From Limisalsivibrio acetivorans (GTDB taxonomy: Bacteria > Chrysiogenota > Deferribacteres > Deferribacterales > Geovibrionaceae), in NCBI RefSeq assembly GCF_000421105.1, contig NZ_ATWF01000001.1, forward strand, positions 1,933,407 to 1,997,406: 64,000 bases of DNA. Reading direction: 5' to 3'. How positions within the stretch are numbered: the first letter of the stretch is position 1; each line of letters starts with the position of its first letter. The notes below the pieces were generated by a model, which was given only the letters and a program-made list of their open reading frames with translations, ran no database searches and was not told the origin of the DNA. Below are positions 27,229 through 39,681 of this stretch, in pieces. A program made the position numbers and the translations under genes.

Positions 27229-27735
27229 CTATATTACAGTGTAGATATCTTTTACACCTTTGCGTTTTTTGGGTGATTTAGCTTCTGCGTCATAGACGCC
27301 GATAGGAGTCATAATCATTGGTATCTCGTTTTCCGGCAGTTCCATTGCGTCAGACAATATTCTTTCATCGAAGGCTGCGATCCAGCATGTGCCGATATTC
27401 TTTTCGGCTGCAGCGTTGATAAAATGGTCTGCGGCTATGGTAACATCGCATAGTAGGTAGTCTGCTCCGTCCTTTCTAATCCAGTTTTCACCTTTAAGGC
27501 CAACGAATATAGCTATGGCGGGAGCAGTCCTGAGCCAGTCACGAGGATAGGCTTCGCAGACCTTTTCAAGTAATTGCTTATCTTTGATGATGTAAACTTT
27601 GTAAGGCTGCATATTCTTTGCTGTGGGGGCAAGAGCAGTACATTCGAGGACGTACTGCAGGTCTTCCTCCGGGATATCTACATCGGTGTAAGCTCTTTGG
27701 CTGTAGCGTTTATTGAGTATATCTTTAAGTTTCAT
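27229..27735 (-). CDS. Nitroreductase-family FMN oxidoreductase
   Basis: A 168-residue short nitroreductase. Family motifs: RYSQRAYTD at the start (FMN phosphate contact), ALAPTAKNMQPYKVY, ADHFINAAAEKNIGTCWIAAF and PIGVYD. Uses NAD(P)H to reduce nitro compounds or quinones; the physiological substrate is unknown. It lies 2 bp downstream of the lipoprotein gene on the same strand and so is probably in its transcript. Confidence 0.93.
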   Translation of the reverse strand: MKLKDILNKRYSQRAYTDVDIPEEDLQYVLECTALAPTAKNMQPYKVYIIKDKQLLEKVCEAYPRDWLRTAPAIAIFVGLKGENWIRKDGADYLLCDVTIAADHFINAAAEKNIGTCWIAAFDERILSDAMELPENEIPMIMTPIGVYDAEAKSPKKRKGVKDIYTVI

Positions 27736-27737
27736 GC

Positions 27738-29195
27738 TTAACCTCCGTGATGAATGATCTTTACGTCTGAGATAATCTCATATACGCCGACATTACGCAC
27801 TGCGTTGCCGTTCTCCATAGCAGTAATTCCGGTGAGGTAGTTCTGTTCGATACGACCTTCCTTATAAGCCAGGAAACTGAGGATATCATATCCTAGATAT
27901 GAATCAACCGGCGGTTCCTCACCGTAGTTTGCCATATAGTTTTTGCGAAACTCTGATGCTTCTGGTTTGCCAACGAGCATAGTGGAGGTTATCACAACAG
28001 TGTAACGGAAATAATCGAGGAAGTCCTTCTCAAGGTACTTCTTTGTGAAAGCATCTGTACCGATAATGATCTTAACTAGCTTTGGTTCATCTACAAGATA
28101 CCTTATAAGTGGAACAACATCCACAAGCTTGCGCTCCTCACTGAGAACGAGTATATCGAGCCTTTCCTCTTCATGCTTTTTCTGGATGGCCTTCATTTCA
28201 TGCTCAAGACTACCTTTCTCAAAGTTTACGGTGTAAACAGTCGTATTAAGGCTTTTAAACTCTTCTGCATGACGCTGTGCGGGCTCTTCATATGCATTTG
28301 AATATGCAAGGATAACCGCTTTCTGTTCACGCATCATCACATATCCTGCAGCCTCCATGGCTATCTTTTCTCTGGAATAACCGAAACGGTATATATCTCC
28401 ACTCAGCTGGAGTGCGTATGCAACGGTATCGACCTTCACCGCATCCGGCTCATTGACAGTTTCCATTGTTACCTTATAGGGGAGCTGTCTTGTATCGAGA
28501 GCCTGGATCATACCCTGCATAAGTTTGGTGTTTTCAGGGTTTACAACATGAACGAACTCATGGAGCATAGTTTCATTATCCATATCCATTACGGTCTCAT
28601 TATCTTCAATGGGTTCGATTGGTTCGATTTCAACAAACGGCTTAGGCTCGTCCATTTCGAACTGTTCTTTGGGAGTTCTGAACCTACCGCTAAAGCACGA
28701 GGTGAAGGGATTGTTGTCTTTGACAGTTATTTTTTCCGATGCGCAGTAGCTCCCTGCCAGTCTTCTGTTGAGGGGGTCCTGTGATTTTGCAAAGATTCGC
28801 TCGGCATATTCCTCAGCACGCTCCATGTTACCGGCGGTCTTTTCGGCATCGTATAGCCATATAAGCCCTTGATGTTTCATGTATGAGCTCAGGATATTTT
28901 CATCATAGTTCTGAGAAAGCATGATACGACCTTTTTCGACTTCTCCATTCTGGACGTAGTAGTGGCCGAGGATAAGCGCTGCGGCTCTGGATTGCTGTGG
29001 TGGAGCGTCTCTGTTTATGCTTTCAAGCTTATCTATATCGCGTGTATTGAGATCCTTAACGGAATAGAACCTTTCGGAGAACGGGGCAACCGGCTTTTCA
29101 GTTTTTGACTGGCCTGCGCAGGAGATTATGAAAAGCATCATCGATGCTGTGAATAATAGAGTAAGTCCTTTTGATAGGCGTTTCATATCGAACAT
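27738..29195 (-). CDS. Lipoprotein with TPR-like and periplasmic-binding-like domains
   Basis: A 485-residue lipoprotein: KR-rich start, hydrophobic core and lipobox IISC. Residues about 60-180 are helical and TPR-like; residues about 260-470 look like a type I periplasmic-binding fold (alternating strands such as KAVILAYSN, LDILVLSEE, LVKIIIGTD). The arrangement recalls the LpoA/LppC group that activates penicillin-binding proteins, but the resemblance is distant. AGGTGG sits four bases before the ATG at 29195. The gene starts 98 bp inside rsmG, a large overlap. Confidence 0.72.
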   Translation of the reverse strand: MFDMKRLSKGLTLLFTASMMLFIISCAGQSKTEKPVAPFSERFYSVKDLNTRDIDKLESINRDAPPQQSRAAALILGHYYVQNGEVEKGRIMLSQNYDENILSSYMKHQGLIWLYDAEKTAGNMERAEEYAERIFAKSQDPLNRRLAGSYCASEKITVKDNNPFTSCFSGRFRTPKEQFEMDEPKPFVEIEPIEPIEDNETVMDMDNETMLHEFVHVVNPENTKLMQGMIQALDTRQLPYKVTMETVNEPDAVKVDTVAYALQLSGDIYRFGYSREKIAMEAAGYVMMREQKAVILAYSNAYEEPAQRHAEEFKSLNTTVYTVNFEKGSLEHEMKAIQKKHEEERLDILVLSEERKLVDVVPLIRYLVDEPKLVKIIIGTDAFTKKYLEKDFLDYFRYTVVITSTMLVGKPEASEFRKNYMANYGEEPPVDSYLGYDILSFLAYKEGRIEQNYLTGITAMENGNAVRNVGVYEIISDVKIIHHGG

Positions 29196-29763
29196 TTTCC
29201 ACCTTCAGCCTTTTTTTTGTGAGAAGCTTTTGGGCGTGCTTCAGCTCCTGTTCTAACTTCTCCCCTTTATACAACACCATGACAGTATTTTCCATAGTAA
29301 GAGCGAATGTCCATTTCAACATGTCCTTAACGGGCGCAACACCACGTGCGGTAATCATATCAAACTTTACTTTGATATTCTCCGCCCTGTCATTGATTAC
29401 AGTGACGTTGCTGAGTCCGAGTTGTTCCACAGCATCCTGAAGGAATCGACATTTCTTCCCTATGCTGTCTATAAGGGTTACTTCCGTTTCAGGGTACACA
29501 ATAGCGATGACGATGCCGGGAAAGCCGCCTCCGGAGCCGATGTCTGCAATATTGCCGGCAGGGTAGAAGGAATCGGAGAATAGGAGGATGCTGTCTAACA
29601 GATGCTTTTTGTAGAAGTCCTCACGTGTGGTTATGGCGGTAAGGTTGAGTCCAGCATTCATATGTATCTGATAGAAACGCTCAAGAAGAGCCAGCTTGTC
29701 ATCGCTCAAGGGGAAGTATTCATCGAATAGATTTTTTGGTGAGAACTCTCCGCTATCAGCCAT
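29098..29763 (-). CDS. rsmG: 16S rRNA (guanine-527-N7)-methyltransferase RsmG (GidB)
   Basis: A 221-residue methyltransferase with the SAM motif IADIGSGGGFPGIVIA, the TLIDSIGKKCRFL block and ARGVAP. ATG 29763 is chosen because GAGGGG lies just upstream and it overlaps the mnmG stop by 8 bp; a longer frame to 29805 runs into mnmG. The normal C-terminal pattern ends at about KRTYSIIHSI; the frame then runs about 14 residues more, inside the lipoprotein gene. mnmG-rsmG (gidA-gidB) order is classical near replication origins. Confidence 0.95.
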   Translation of the reverse strand: MADSGEFSPKNLFDEYFPLSDDKLALLERFYQIHMNAGLNLTAITTREDFYKKHLLDSILLFSDSFYPAGNIADIGSGGGFPGIVIAIVYPETEVTLIDSIGKKCRFLQDAVEQLGLSNVTVINDRAENIKVKFDMITARGVAPVKDMLKWTFALTMENTVMVLYKGEKLEQELKHAQKLLTKKRLKVENVRYETPIKRTYSIIHSIDDAFHNLLRRPVKN

Positions 29764-31639
29764 CCTTCCCCTCTTTCTCACGAATGAGCTTGAGTATCTG
29801 AACATGTAGCAGCGATACAGCCGCAGGGGTCATACCCTTTATTCTGGAGGCCTGGCCTAATGTTGCTGGCTTAACATTTCTTAGTTTCTCGATATACTCT
29901 CGCCTGAGACCGTGTATCTCATCATAGTTCAACCGCTCCGGAATCTTAACATCCTCGAATTTTTTGAACCGTTCTATGTCGGACTTCTGCCTTGTCAGAT
30001 AGCCTTCGTATTTGATGGTTATCTCCGCCTGTTCAGCAACTTTCTGATTTTCGTGTCCGCCTGCGAGCTTAGCTACAAGGGCATAATCCGCTTCGGGCCT
30101 TTTGATCAGATCGTAGGCGGTCATCCCTTGTTTATAATTTATCGATTCGGCTTTCAGCATACTGATAGCCTCGTCCGTGTTCTCTATCCTAGTCTTTTTG
30201 AGACGATCGATCTCGTTGTTGAGCATATCCTTCTCTGCGTTGAAACGCTCAAGCCTTGCCTGTGAGATTAGCCCGAGCTCATGACCCTTTTCGAGTAGGC
30301 GGTATTCTGCGTTGTCCTCTCTCAGTGTCAGCCGGTATTCCGCCCTTGAGGTAAACATCCGGTACGGTTCATCAACTCCTTTGGTAACGAGATCATCGAT
30401 CATGACCCCAATGTAGCTTTGATCACGCCCTACAATAAATGGTTCCTTATCATCCAAGCTTAGTACAGCGTTAATTGCGGCAACAAGCCCCTGTGCACCA
30501 GCTTCTTCGTATCCGCTGGTTCCGTTGATCTGACCGGCGAAGTAAAGTCCTCTCACAGGTTTTGTCTCAAGTGTTGGTAGCAGAACAGTGGGCTGAACAA
30601 AATCATACTCAATGGCATATGCTGGTCGCACAAACTCGACCTTTTCAAGCCCGGGCACTGTGCGATACATAGCTATCTGAACATCGATGGGGAGTGAGGA
30701 TGAGAAGCCGTTGGCGTAGTATTCATTGGTACTGAGACCTTCCGGCTCCAGAAATATCTGGTGCCTGTCCTTATCGGGAAATTTCTTCACCTTATCCTCG
30801 ATGGAGGGGCAGTAGCGTGGACCAACACCTTTGATAACACCACTGTAAAGTGGCGAGCGGTGCATATTCTCGCTGATTACCCTGTGGGTCTCTTCGTTGG
30901 TGTAGGTTATCCAGCATGAAACCTGAGGCTGTTTTATCACTGTGGTCTCGAAGGAGAATGGACGTGGAATCTCATCTCCTGCCTGTTCCTCGAGCTGTGA
31001 GAAGTCGATGCTGTTCACATCAAGCCTTGCCGGCGTTCCTGTTTTTAGACGGTCAAGTATAAAACCTGCCTTAGCGAGGGAGTCTGACATACCTATGGAG
31101 GCGAATTCATTCATGCGTCCGGCGCTGTAATTACAGTCGCCGATGTGGATAATTCCCTTAAGAAATGTTCCGGTGCAGAGAATAACCTTTGGTGCGAGAT
31201 AGAACATGCCGGTATCAACGACAATCCCTTGAACCTCTCCCTTCTCGACTGCAATCTCTTCTACTACAGCCTGTTTAAGGTCGAGATTAGGCTGATCCAT
31301 AGTGACCTGTGTCATCCGTTCTCTATAAAGATGCCTGTCCGCCTGTGCACGACTGCTCCTTACGGCGGGACCCTTGCTCATATTTAGCACACGGAACTGG
31401 ATCCCCGTTTCATCGATATTCTTTGCCATCTCACCACCAAGGGCGTCAATATCCTTAACGATATTCCCCTTGGCAAGACCACCGATGGCAGGGTTGCAGC
31501 TCATCTGAGCGATGGCTTCTGCTGATATTGTAAAAAGGGCGGTTTTAGCACCCATCCTTGCGGCGGCGAGAGCCGCTTCGCATCCGGCATGCCCTGCACC
31601 CACAACTATTACATCGTAGCTTTTATCGTATACAAGCAT
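29756..31639 (-). CDS. mnmG: tRNA uridine-5-carboxymethylaminomethyl synthase subunit MnmG (GidA)
   Basis: FAD-dependent partner of MnmE in modifying U34 of tRNAs for Lys, Glu, Gln, Leu and Arg. Length of 627 residues is typical. The FAD dinucleotide-binding motif VIVVGAGHAGCEAALAAARMG is at 10-30; other family blocks are SCNPAIGGLAKGNIV, LCTGTFLKG, GRYCPSIEDK-like (GPRYCPSIEDK), and GTSGYEEAGAQGL. It lies directly downstream of mnmE, with only 44 bp and a parS site between them. Confidence 0.97.
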   Translation of the reverse strand: MLVYDKSYDVIVVGAGHAGCEAALAAARMGAKTALFTISAEAIAQMSCNPAIGGLAKGNIVKDIDALGGEMAKNIDETGIQFRVLNMSKGPAVRSSRAQADRHLYRERMTQVTMDQPNLDLKQAVVEEIAVEKGEVQGIVVDTGMFYLAPKVILCTGTFLKGIIHIGDCNYSAGRMNEFASIGMSDSLAKAGFILDRLKTGTPARLDVNSIDFSQLEEQAGDEIPRPFSFETTVIKQPQVSCWITYTNEETHRVISENMHRSPLYSGVIKGVGPRYCPSIEDKVKKFPDKDRHQIFLEPEGLSTNEYYANGFSSSLPIDVQIAMYRTVPGLEKVEFVRPAYAIEYDFVQPTVLLPTLETKPVRGLYFAGQINGTSGYEEAGAQGLVAAINAVLSLDDKEPFIVGRDQSYIGVMIDDLVTKGVDEPYRMFTSRAEYRLTLREDNAEYRLLEKGHELGLISQARLERFNAEKDMLNNEIDRLKKTRIENTDEAISMLKAESINYKQGMTAYDLIKRPEADYALVAKLAGGHENQKVAEQAEITIKYEGYLTRQKSDIERFKKFEDVKIPERLNYDEIHGLRREYIEKLRNVKPATLGQASRIKGMTPAAVSLLHVQILKLIREKEGKDG

Positions 31640-31653
31640 AGGAATTACTCCGC

Positions 31654-31669
31654 TGTTTCACGTGAAACA
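31654..31669. promoter_or_regulatory. Perfect parS site (ParB binding)
   Basis: TGTTTCACGTGAAACA in the 44-bp gap between mnmE and mnmG. A TTTTCCACA word follows at 31675-31683, touching the mnmE stop codon, the same arrangement as at the 26.1-kb site. Confidence 0.95.
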
Positions 31670-31683
31670 TCCACTTTTCCACA

Positions 31684-33012
31684 TTATTTGCCGATGCAGA
31701 AATTGCTGAAGATATTATTAAGGATATCCTCTGTGTAGCCTTCACCAGTTATCTCTTCGATTTTACCGAGGCAGTCCCTTAGCTCAAATGCGAGGATATC
31801 CAGATCATGGTACTGGCTAATGTCCAGCTCGCTAATCTTATCGAGAATATACTGGAACGAGTTGCGTTGACGCTCGTTCACAGCGATATCAGCCTCATAC
31901 TTTGCAGAATCCTTACCAGAGAGCTCAGCTTCGAGGATATCGAAAAGTTTCTCCATATTGTCATCGGTTTTAATAGATATATTAATGATTGAGTCGTGCT
32001 CATACTCTGCATTATCTGATTTGCTCCCGACGATAACCCTGTTCATGTCATTTGTAAGCTCGAGTAAATTATTATCCTCATCATCAAGGGGTCTTGAGAG
32101 ATCCAGTAGTACAAGGACGATCTCCGCCTCCTCCATCCGTTGACGACTTCGTTCAATACCCTGCTTTTCAAGCAAGTCATCGGTGAAACGTATTCCGGCG
32201 GTGTCCACAAGGCGAACAGGAACACCGCCTATATATAGCTCTGCATCTATAAAGTCTCTGGTGGTTCCTGGAATATCGGAAACCAGTGCCCTATTCTCAC
32301 GCACCATATAGTTAAGTAGGGAGGACTTACCGACATTAGGCTTACCCACAATGGCTATTGCATGGGTGTCGTTCAGAGTTTTAGTTATCTCATAGGAACG
32401 GATAAGCTTTCGAAGCGTTTCGTTAATCTCAGCATACTTTCCTTCAATGTAGCTTAGCTCCTTATCGGAGAGATCCTCTTCGGGAAAGTCAACGTATGCC
32501 TCAACAACGGTGAGGACATCGATAAAAAGATCACGCAGGTTTTCAATCCTTTCCCGCAGACCACCCTTTAGCTGGTTGTAGGAATAGAAGAGACCATCCT
32601 CGGATTTTGTACAGATAAGCTCCTGCACAGCCTCCGCCTGGGATAGATCGAGTTTTCCGTTTATGAATGCCTGTTTGGTGAACTCACCGGGCTCGGCGTA
32701 GCGGATGCCGATGGACTGCATTGAAGACAAAGCATGTTTTGCAATTAGAGGGTTGCCGTGGAATGAGATCTCAAGGACATCCTCGCCCGTGTAGCTGTAG
32801 GGAGCCTTGAAGTATGTGAAAAGGATATCGTCCCTCAGCTTGCCGTCTTCGAATATTGCATAGACAGCCTGCCTCGGCTTCGGCGATTCAATCCGTTCCC
32901 CGTTTCGGGTATAAAGAAAACGGAGAACAGACAGAGCCTCCGGACCGGATACTCTGATTACGATTACTGCAGAACGGACAACAGGTGTTATTGGTGCGGC
33001 GATAGTGTCCAT
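31684..33012 (-). CDS. mnmE: tRNA modification GTPase MnmE (TrmE)
   Basis: A 442-residue protein with an N-terminal formyl-THF-binding domain (AAPITPVVRSAVIVIRVSG), a helical domain and a G domain inserted at about 215-370 (Walker A GKPNVGKSS, switch DIPGTTRDF, DTAGIR, and GSKSD in the NKxD position). It ends in the catalytic CIGK motif, so it should be active. It forms the MnmEG complex with the next gene. 12 bp downstream of folD. Confidence 0.97.
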   Translation of the reverse strand: MDTIAAPITPVVRSAVIVIRVSGPEALSVLRFLYTRNGERIESPKPRQAVYAIFEDGKLRDDILFTYFKAPYSYTGEDVLEISFHGNPLIAKHALSSMQSIGIRYAEPGEFTKQAFINGKLDLSQAEAVQELICTKSEDGLFYSYNQLKGGLRERIENLRDLFIDVLTVVEAYVDFPEEDLSDKELSYIEGKYAEINETLRKLIRSYEITKTLNDTHAIAIVGKPNVGKSSLLNYMVRENRALVSDIPGTTRDFIDAELYIGGVPVRLVDTAGIRFTDDLLEKQGIERSRQRMEEAEIVLVLLDLSRPLDDEDNNLLELTNDMNRVIVGSKSDNAEYEHDSIINISIKTDDNMEKLFDILEAELSGKDSAKYEADIAVNERQRNSFQYILDKISELDISQYHDLDILAFELRDCLGKIEEITGEGYTEDILNNIFSNFCIGK

Positions 33013-33023
33013 TCTAATATTTA

Positions 33024-33881
33024 TTAAAGGCTCTGCTCGAAAGCCCTGTATGTATTTGCAAGTAGCATCGCGATAGTCATGGGACCGACACCGCCGGGCA
33101 CGGGGGTTATATAAGAAGCCTTTTCCGCTGCCGCTTCATAATCCACATCACCCATAAGTTTTTCATCAACACGGTTCATACCGACATCGATGACAACTGC
33201 GCCCTCTTTTACCATATCTGCGGTTACAAACTTTGCTTTTCCGATTGCAGCCACGATAATATCGGCGTCCCGACAGATTGACGCAATGTCTTTTGTTCTT
33301 GAGTGACATATAGTTACAGTCGCATTAGCCCTTGTAAGGAGAGCTGCCATCGGCTTGCCTACAATATTACTACGGCCAATGACTACAGCGTTTTTACCTT
33401 CCACATCAATATTATATTCCTTGAACATCTCCATAACACCGGCGGGTGTACATGGCGCAAAACCTTTAGTCTCGCCTATGTTCAGAAGACCTACACTTAC
33501 GGGGTGGAAGCCGTCGACGTCCTTCTCAGGCTTGATTGCGTAAAGGACCTTCTTCTCATCTATCTGATCGGGCAGAGGGAGCTGAACGAGGATTCCGTTA
33601 ATGGTCTCATCGTTATTATAGGCCTCAACCTTAGCAAGGAGCTCTTCGGTGGTTGTGGATTCGGGCATGCGGTCTATGACAGATTTGAACCCTGCCTCAT
33701 CACAGGCTTTACCCTTCATCCGGACATAAACCTGACTTGCGGGATCCTCGCCAACAAGCACAACGGCAAGACCGGGTACACGGCCGTTCTTTGCCTTCAT
33801 TTCAGCTACTTTCTCGGCTAATTCGCCTCTTACCTTCTGTGCGAGGGCTTTTCCGTCAATCTTCGCTGCTGTCATCCTCAT
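33024..33881 (-). CDS. folD: Methylenetetrahydrofolate dehydrogenase/cyclohydrolase FolD
   Basis: A 285-residue bifunctional folate enzyme that interconverts methylene-, methenyl- and formyl-tetrahydrofolate. Motifs: [14 protein letters not shown] with the catalytic Lys, [13 protein letters not shown], and the NADP loop [11 protein letters not shown], then [11 protein letters not shown]. The start is either ATG 33881 or ATG 33875; AAGGAGG precedes both. It overlaps gyrA by about 26 bp. Formyl donors made here feed methionyl-tRNA formylation and the neighbouring MnmE reaction. Confidence 0.96.
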   Translation of the reverse strand: MRMTAAKIDGKALAQKVRGELAEKVAEMKAKNGRVPGLAVVLVGEDPASQVYVRMKGKACDEAGFKSVIDRMPESTTTEELLAKVEAYNNDETINGILVQLPLPDQIDEKKVLYAIKPEKDVDGFHPVSVGLLNIGETKGFAPCTPAGVMEMFKEYNIDVEGKNAVVIGRSNIVGKPMAALLTRANATVTICHSRTKDIASICRDADIIVAAIGKAKFVTADMVKEGAVVIDVGMNRVDEKLMGDVDYEAAAEKASYITPVPGGVGPMTIAMLLANTYRAFEQSL

Positions 33882-36294
33882 TTTCCTCCTTAACTACTGC
33901 AAAAGCTATTATCTCGTATTCATCGGTGGACATGAGCTTAACGCCCTGGGTGTCTCTTCCCATAACAGGTATCTCACCCACTGCCAGCCTAATAATCTTG
34001 CCGCTTCTGGTAATGAGCATTACCTCATCCTCAAGGTTAACCTGCTTTGCTCCACAAACGAGACCGGTCTTAGGACTTACACGGCAGAGCTTAACGCCCT
34101 TGCCCCCTCTGGTCTGGAGTCTGTAGTCTGAAACGAGGGAGCATTTACCGTATCCTCCAGCTGTAACGCTGAGGATGTAAGGATGCCCAGTGAGCACCTC
34201 CATGGAAACAACCTCGTCCTTCTCCTCAAGGGTGATACCCCGAACTCCGGTGGCTGTCCTGCCCATCTTGCGCACTTCCTGTGAGCTGAACTGTATGGTT
34301 TTGCCGTTCCTCGTTGCGAGGAATATATTATCATCATCGGTGGTAACATCTGAAGTTACTATCTCATCACCTTCACGGAGCTTAAGGGCTATCATGCCGC
34401 TTCGCCCGCTCTTAAAGTCACCAACGAGTGTTTTCTTAACAACGCCGAACTTGGTGGCCATGAAGAGGTACTTCTCATCCTCGGTATCCGCCAGAGCGAT
34501 AACGGAGGCGAGATACTCCTCCTTCTCAAGGGTGAGGACGTTTGATATATGCCTACCCTTGGCATCCCTAGCCATCTCGGGGAGTTCGTAAACACGGAGG
34601 AAGTGGATCTTCCCTGTGTTTGTGAAGAAGAAGAGACGTGCATGGTTTGAGGTAACGATGAGTCTTTCGGCGAAATCATCACCCTTGCTCTTCGCACCGC
34701 TTTTACCCTTGCCCCCCCTTTTCTGGGCTGTGAAGCTGCTGAGGAGAGTCCTCTTTATGTAGCCGTTGTGGGTTATTGTAACAACGGTTTCATCATCGGG
34801 AATAAGGTCCTCGATGTTAAATTCGCCTGTTTGGGGAACTATATCCGTGCGGCGTTCATCGCCGTATTTATCCTTAACCTCTTGAAGCTCATCTTTGATA
34901 ACGCCCATGAGAACGCCTCTGTTGCCGAGGATGCTTCTGTAGTATTCGATATCCTTCAGAGTTCTTTCATGCTCGTCCCTGAGTTTTTCTATCTCAAGGC
35001 CTGTGAGCCTGTGCAGACGCATATCAAGGATAGACTGTGCCTGAAGATCAGAAAAACCGTAGTTTTCCTTAAGCTTGATCTTTGCCTCTGCGGAATCTCT
35101 TGATGATTTGATAAGGGCGATAACCTCATCGATATTCTCAACGGCCTTGATAAGACCCTCGAGTATATGAAGCCTCGCCTCCGCCTTATCGAGAAGATAC
35201 TGCGTTCTCCTGGTTACTACCGTTACCCTGTGGCCTATGAACTCATCGAGTATGCGTATCAAGTTGAGTGTTTGCGGCCTTCCATCCACCAGGGCGACCA
35301 TGTTTATACCGAAGGTATTCTGCAGCTGGGTAAACTTATAGAGCTGATTAAGCATGACATCGGGCATTACATCCTTTTTAAGCTCTATAACAACCCTGAT
35401 TCCGTCTCTGTCCGATTCGTCACGAAGGTCTGATATGCCGACAATCTTCTTATCACGCACAAGCTCTGCGATCTTCTCGATGAGCATCGCCTTATTCACC
35501 TGATAGGGGAGCTCATCAACGATGATCTTCTCCTTGCCGGACTTCGTTTCTTCGATATGGGTCTTAGCCCTTATGGTTATGGAGCCTCTTCCTGTACGGT
35601 ATGCCTTATAGATATCCTCCTGGCCGAGGATCATACCCGCCGTGGGGAAATCGGGCCCTTTTATAATCTCGAATATCTCGCTTTCGGTGTATTCAGGGTT
35701 ATCTATCATATGCACGATGGCATCGATGGTTTCCGTGAGGTTGTGGGGAGGTATGTTTGTTGCCATACCAACGGCGATACCGCTTGTTCCGTTAACGAGG
35801 AGGTTCGGTATCCTTGTGGGGAAAACAGTGGGCTCTGAGAGTGAGCCGTCGTAGTTCTCTGCGAAGTCTACGGTGTTCTTGTCCAGATCGCTCAGGAGTT
35901 CATCGGAGATCTTCGCAAGGCGAACCTCGGTATAACGCATCGCCGCAGGTGAATCACCGTCGATGGAGCCGAAGTTACCTTGACCATCCACAAGGGGATA
36001 GCGGAGCGAGAAGTCCTGCGCCATACGAACAAGAGTGTCGTATACAGCTGAATCACCGTGGGGGTGATACTTACCGATAACATCACCGACGATCCTCGCA
36101 GACTTCTTATACGCCTTGTTATAGTAAACACCCATCTCATCCATAGCGTACAGGGTACGTCTGTGAACCGGCTTGAGTCCATCCCGTACATCGGGAAGTG
36201 CCCGGCCCACGATAACGCTCATCGCATAATCGAGATAGCTGTCCTTAATCGAATCTTCTATGTTTAGTTCTTTGATCCCTTTAATATCCATCAT
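33856..36294 (-). CDS. gyrA: DNA gyrase subunit A
   Basis: Type II topoisomerase subunit for DNA cleavage and negative supercoiling. 812 residues; [25 protein letters not shown] at the start is diagnostic. Catalytic Tyr in [11 protein letters not shown], quinolone-region residues GDSAVYDT, and the C-terminal beta-pinwheel with the GyrA box QKRGGKG. In the quinolone-determining stretch the usual Ser is present in this reading ([17 protein letters not shown], split here), so no resistance change is evident. Two ATG codons are adjacent at the start; AGGTGA lies just upstream. 5 bp after gyrB. Confidence 0.97.
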   Translation of the reverse strand: MMDIKGIKELNIEDSIKDSYLDYAMSVIVGRALPDVRDGLKPVHRRTLYAMDEMGVYYNKAYKKSARIVGDVIGKYHPHGDSAVYDTLVRMAQDFSLRYPLVDGQGNFGSIDGDSPAAMRYTEVRLAKISDELLSDLDKNTVDFAENYDGSLSEPTVFPTRIPNLLVNGTSGIAVGMATNIPPHNLTETIDAIVHMIDNPEYTESEIFEIIKGPDFPTAGMILGQEDIYKAYRTGRGSITIRAKTHIEETKSGKEKIIVDELPYQVNKAMLIEKIAELVRDKKIVGISDLRDESDRDGIRVVIELKKDVMPDVMLNQLYKFTQLQNTFGINMVALVDGRPQTLNLIRILDEFIGHRVTVVTRRTQYLLDKAEARLHILEGLIKAVENIDEVIALIKSSRDSAEAKIKLKENYGFSDLQAQSILDMRLHRLTGLEIEKLRDEHERTLKDIEYYRSILGNRGVLMGVIKDELQEVKDKYGDERRTDIVPQTGEFNIEDLIPDDETVVTITHNGYIKRTLLSSFTAQKRGGKGKSGAKSKGDDFAERLIVTSNHARLFFFTNTGKIHFLRVYELPEMARDAKGRHISNVLTLEKEEYLASVIALADTEDEKYLFMATKFGVVKKTLVGDFKSGRSGMIALKLREGDEIVTSDVTTDDDNIFLATRNGKTIQFSSQEVRKMGRTATGVRGITLEEKDEVVSMEVLTGHPYILSVTAGGYGKCSLVSDYRLQTRGGKGVKLCRVSPKTGLVCGAKQVNLEDEVMLITRSGKIIRLAVGEIPVMGRDTQGVKLMSTDEYEIIAFAVVKEENEDDSSED

Positions 36295-36298
36295 TCAC

Positions 36299-38668
<2,370 letters not shown>

Positions 38669-38673
38669 TCACC

Positions 38674-39681
38674 TTATAGGCTTACAGTATATGTATCCGC
38701 AAATATCCGGTTCTTCACGCCGGTGATTATTATCTGCCTTTCGCCTGAAAATATTTCTTTGAATAGAGCGGAGCGGTGCTCGTCAAGCCCCGCCTCGAAG
38801 TCATCTAAAAGAGTGATTATACCAGTTTTCAGGATTTCTTCAACATCAATTAAGATGGAGAATAAAACGAGAAGTTCGAAAGTCTTTCTCTGACCGAAGG
38901 AGTTGAATTTATCGTATTTTCGCTCACGGTTTCCGCTGTAAAACCTGTCCCTCTGGATGCCGTAAACGGGCCTTTTCCCTTCACGCTCACGTTCAAGAGT
39001 ATCAAGCTTATCAGTGTTTGTTTCATAAATGAGGGAAAAGAACTCCATTTCCCAGCCTAGATCGGTATAAAGCCTTTCCAGGCGGGAGTTGATCATATCC
39101 GCTACAGCACGTCTGCGACCTGATATAACACCCGCCAAAGGGACAAGTGCATCATCCACAGTCTCTATGTAATCAAAATCAATACGCTGCTTCTGATATG
39201 CGGCACTTTTTTGGGCAAGCAGACGGTTGTAGCGGCGAAGATCATAAATATGAGCCCTGTCAGAATAGAATGCAGCCCTGTCTATATAGGCACGCCTAAG
39301 ACGCTGATCCTTTGAGAGTATCGTTGAGCTGTCAGGAGAAAAGCATACAACAGGATGCTCAGTAAGATAGGTTGGTATATCCAGAACGCATGTTCCACCC
39401 TGCTTTATGGTTCGATTGTCATCATGGAAGTAGATAAGACGTTCAGAGGAATCACCTGAAACACAGCTTCCCTCTACACGTAAAAACTCCGTATCAAACC
39501 TTCGGATATTCTTTACAGACTGTTCTTTGAAGCTCTTGAGGGTGAGCAATAAAAAAACGGCTTCAGCAACACTAGTTTTGCCGGAGCCGTTACTACCTTC
39601 GATATATGTTGTTTTGTCTAATCCGCACTCAAACGTTGAGTGACACCTGAAATTATCTAGCCGTATTCCTTCTAAATACAT
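38674..39681 (-). CDS. recF: DNA recombination/replication repair protein RecF
   Basis: SMC-like ATPase that loads RecA at gaps through RecFOR. 335 residues, slightly short for the family. Walker A GSNGSGKTSVAEA at about 31-43, the KLASFGQRK-like signature present as KFNSFGQRKTFEL, and Walker B-like IITLLDDFEAGLD. The start codon overlaps the dnaN stop by one base (TAATG), showing translational coupling. Confidence 0.94.
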   Translation of the reverse strand: MYLEGIRLDNFRCHSTFECGLDKTTYIEGSNGSGKTSVAEAVFLLLTLKSFKEQSVKNIRRFDTEFLRVEGSCVSGDSSERLIYFHDDNRTIKQGGTCVLDIPTYLTEHPVVCFSPDSSTILSKDQRLRRAYIDRAAFYSDRAHIYDLRRYNRLLAQKSAAYQKQRIDFDYIETVDDALVPLAGVISGRRRAVADMINSRLERLYTDLGWEMEFFSLIYETNTDKLDTLEREREGKRPVYGIQRDRFYSGNRERKYDKFNSFGQRKTFELLVLFSILIDVEEILKTGIITLLDDFEAGLDEHRSALFKEIFSGERQIIITGVKNRIFADTYTVSL

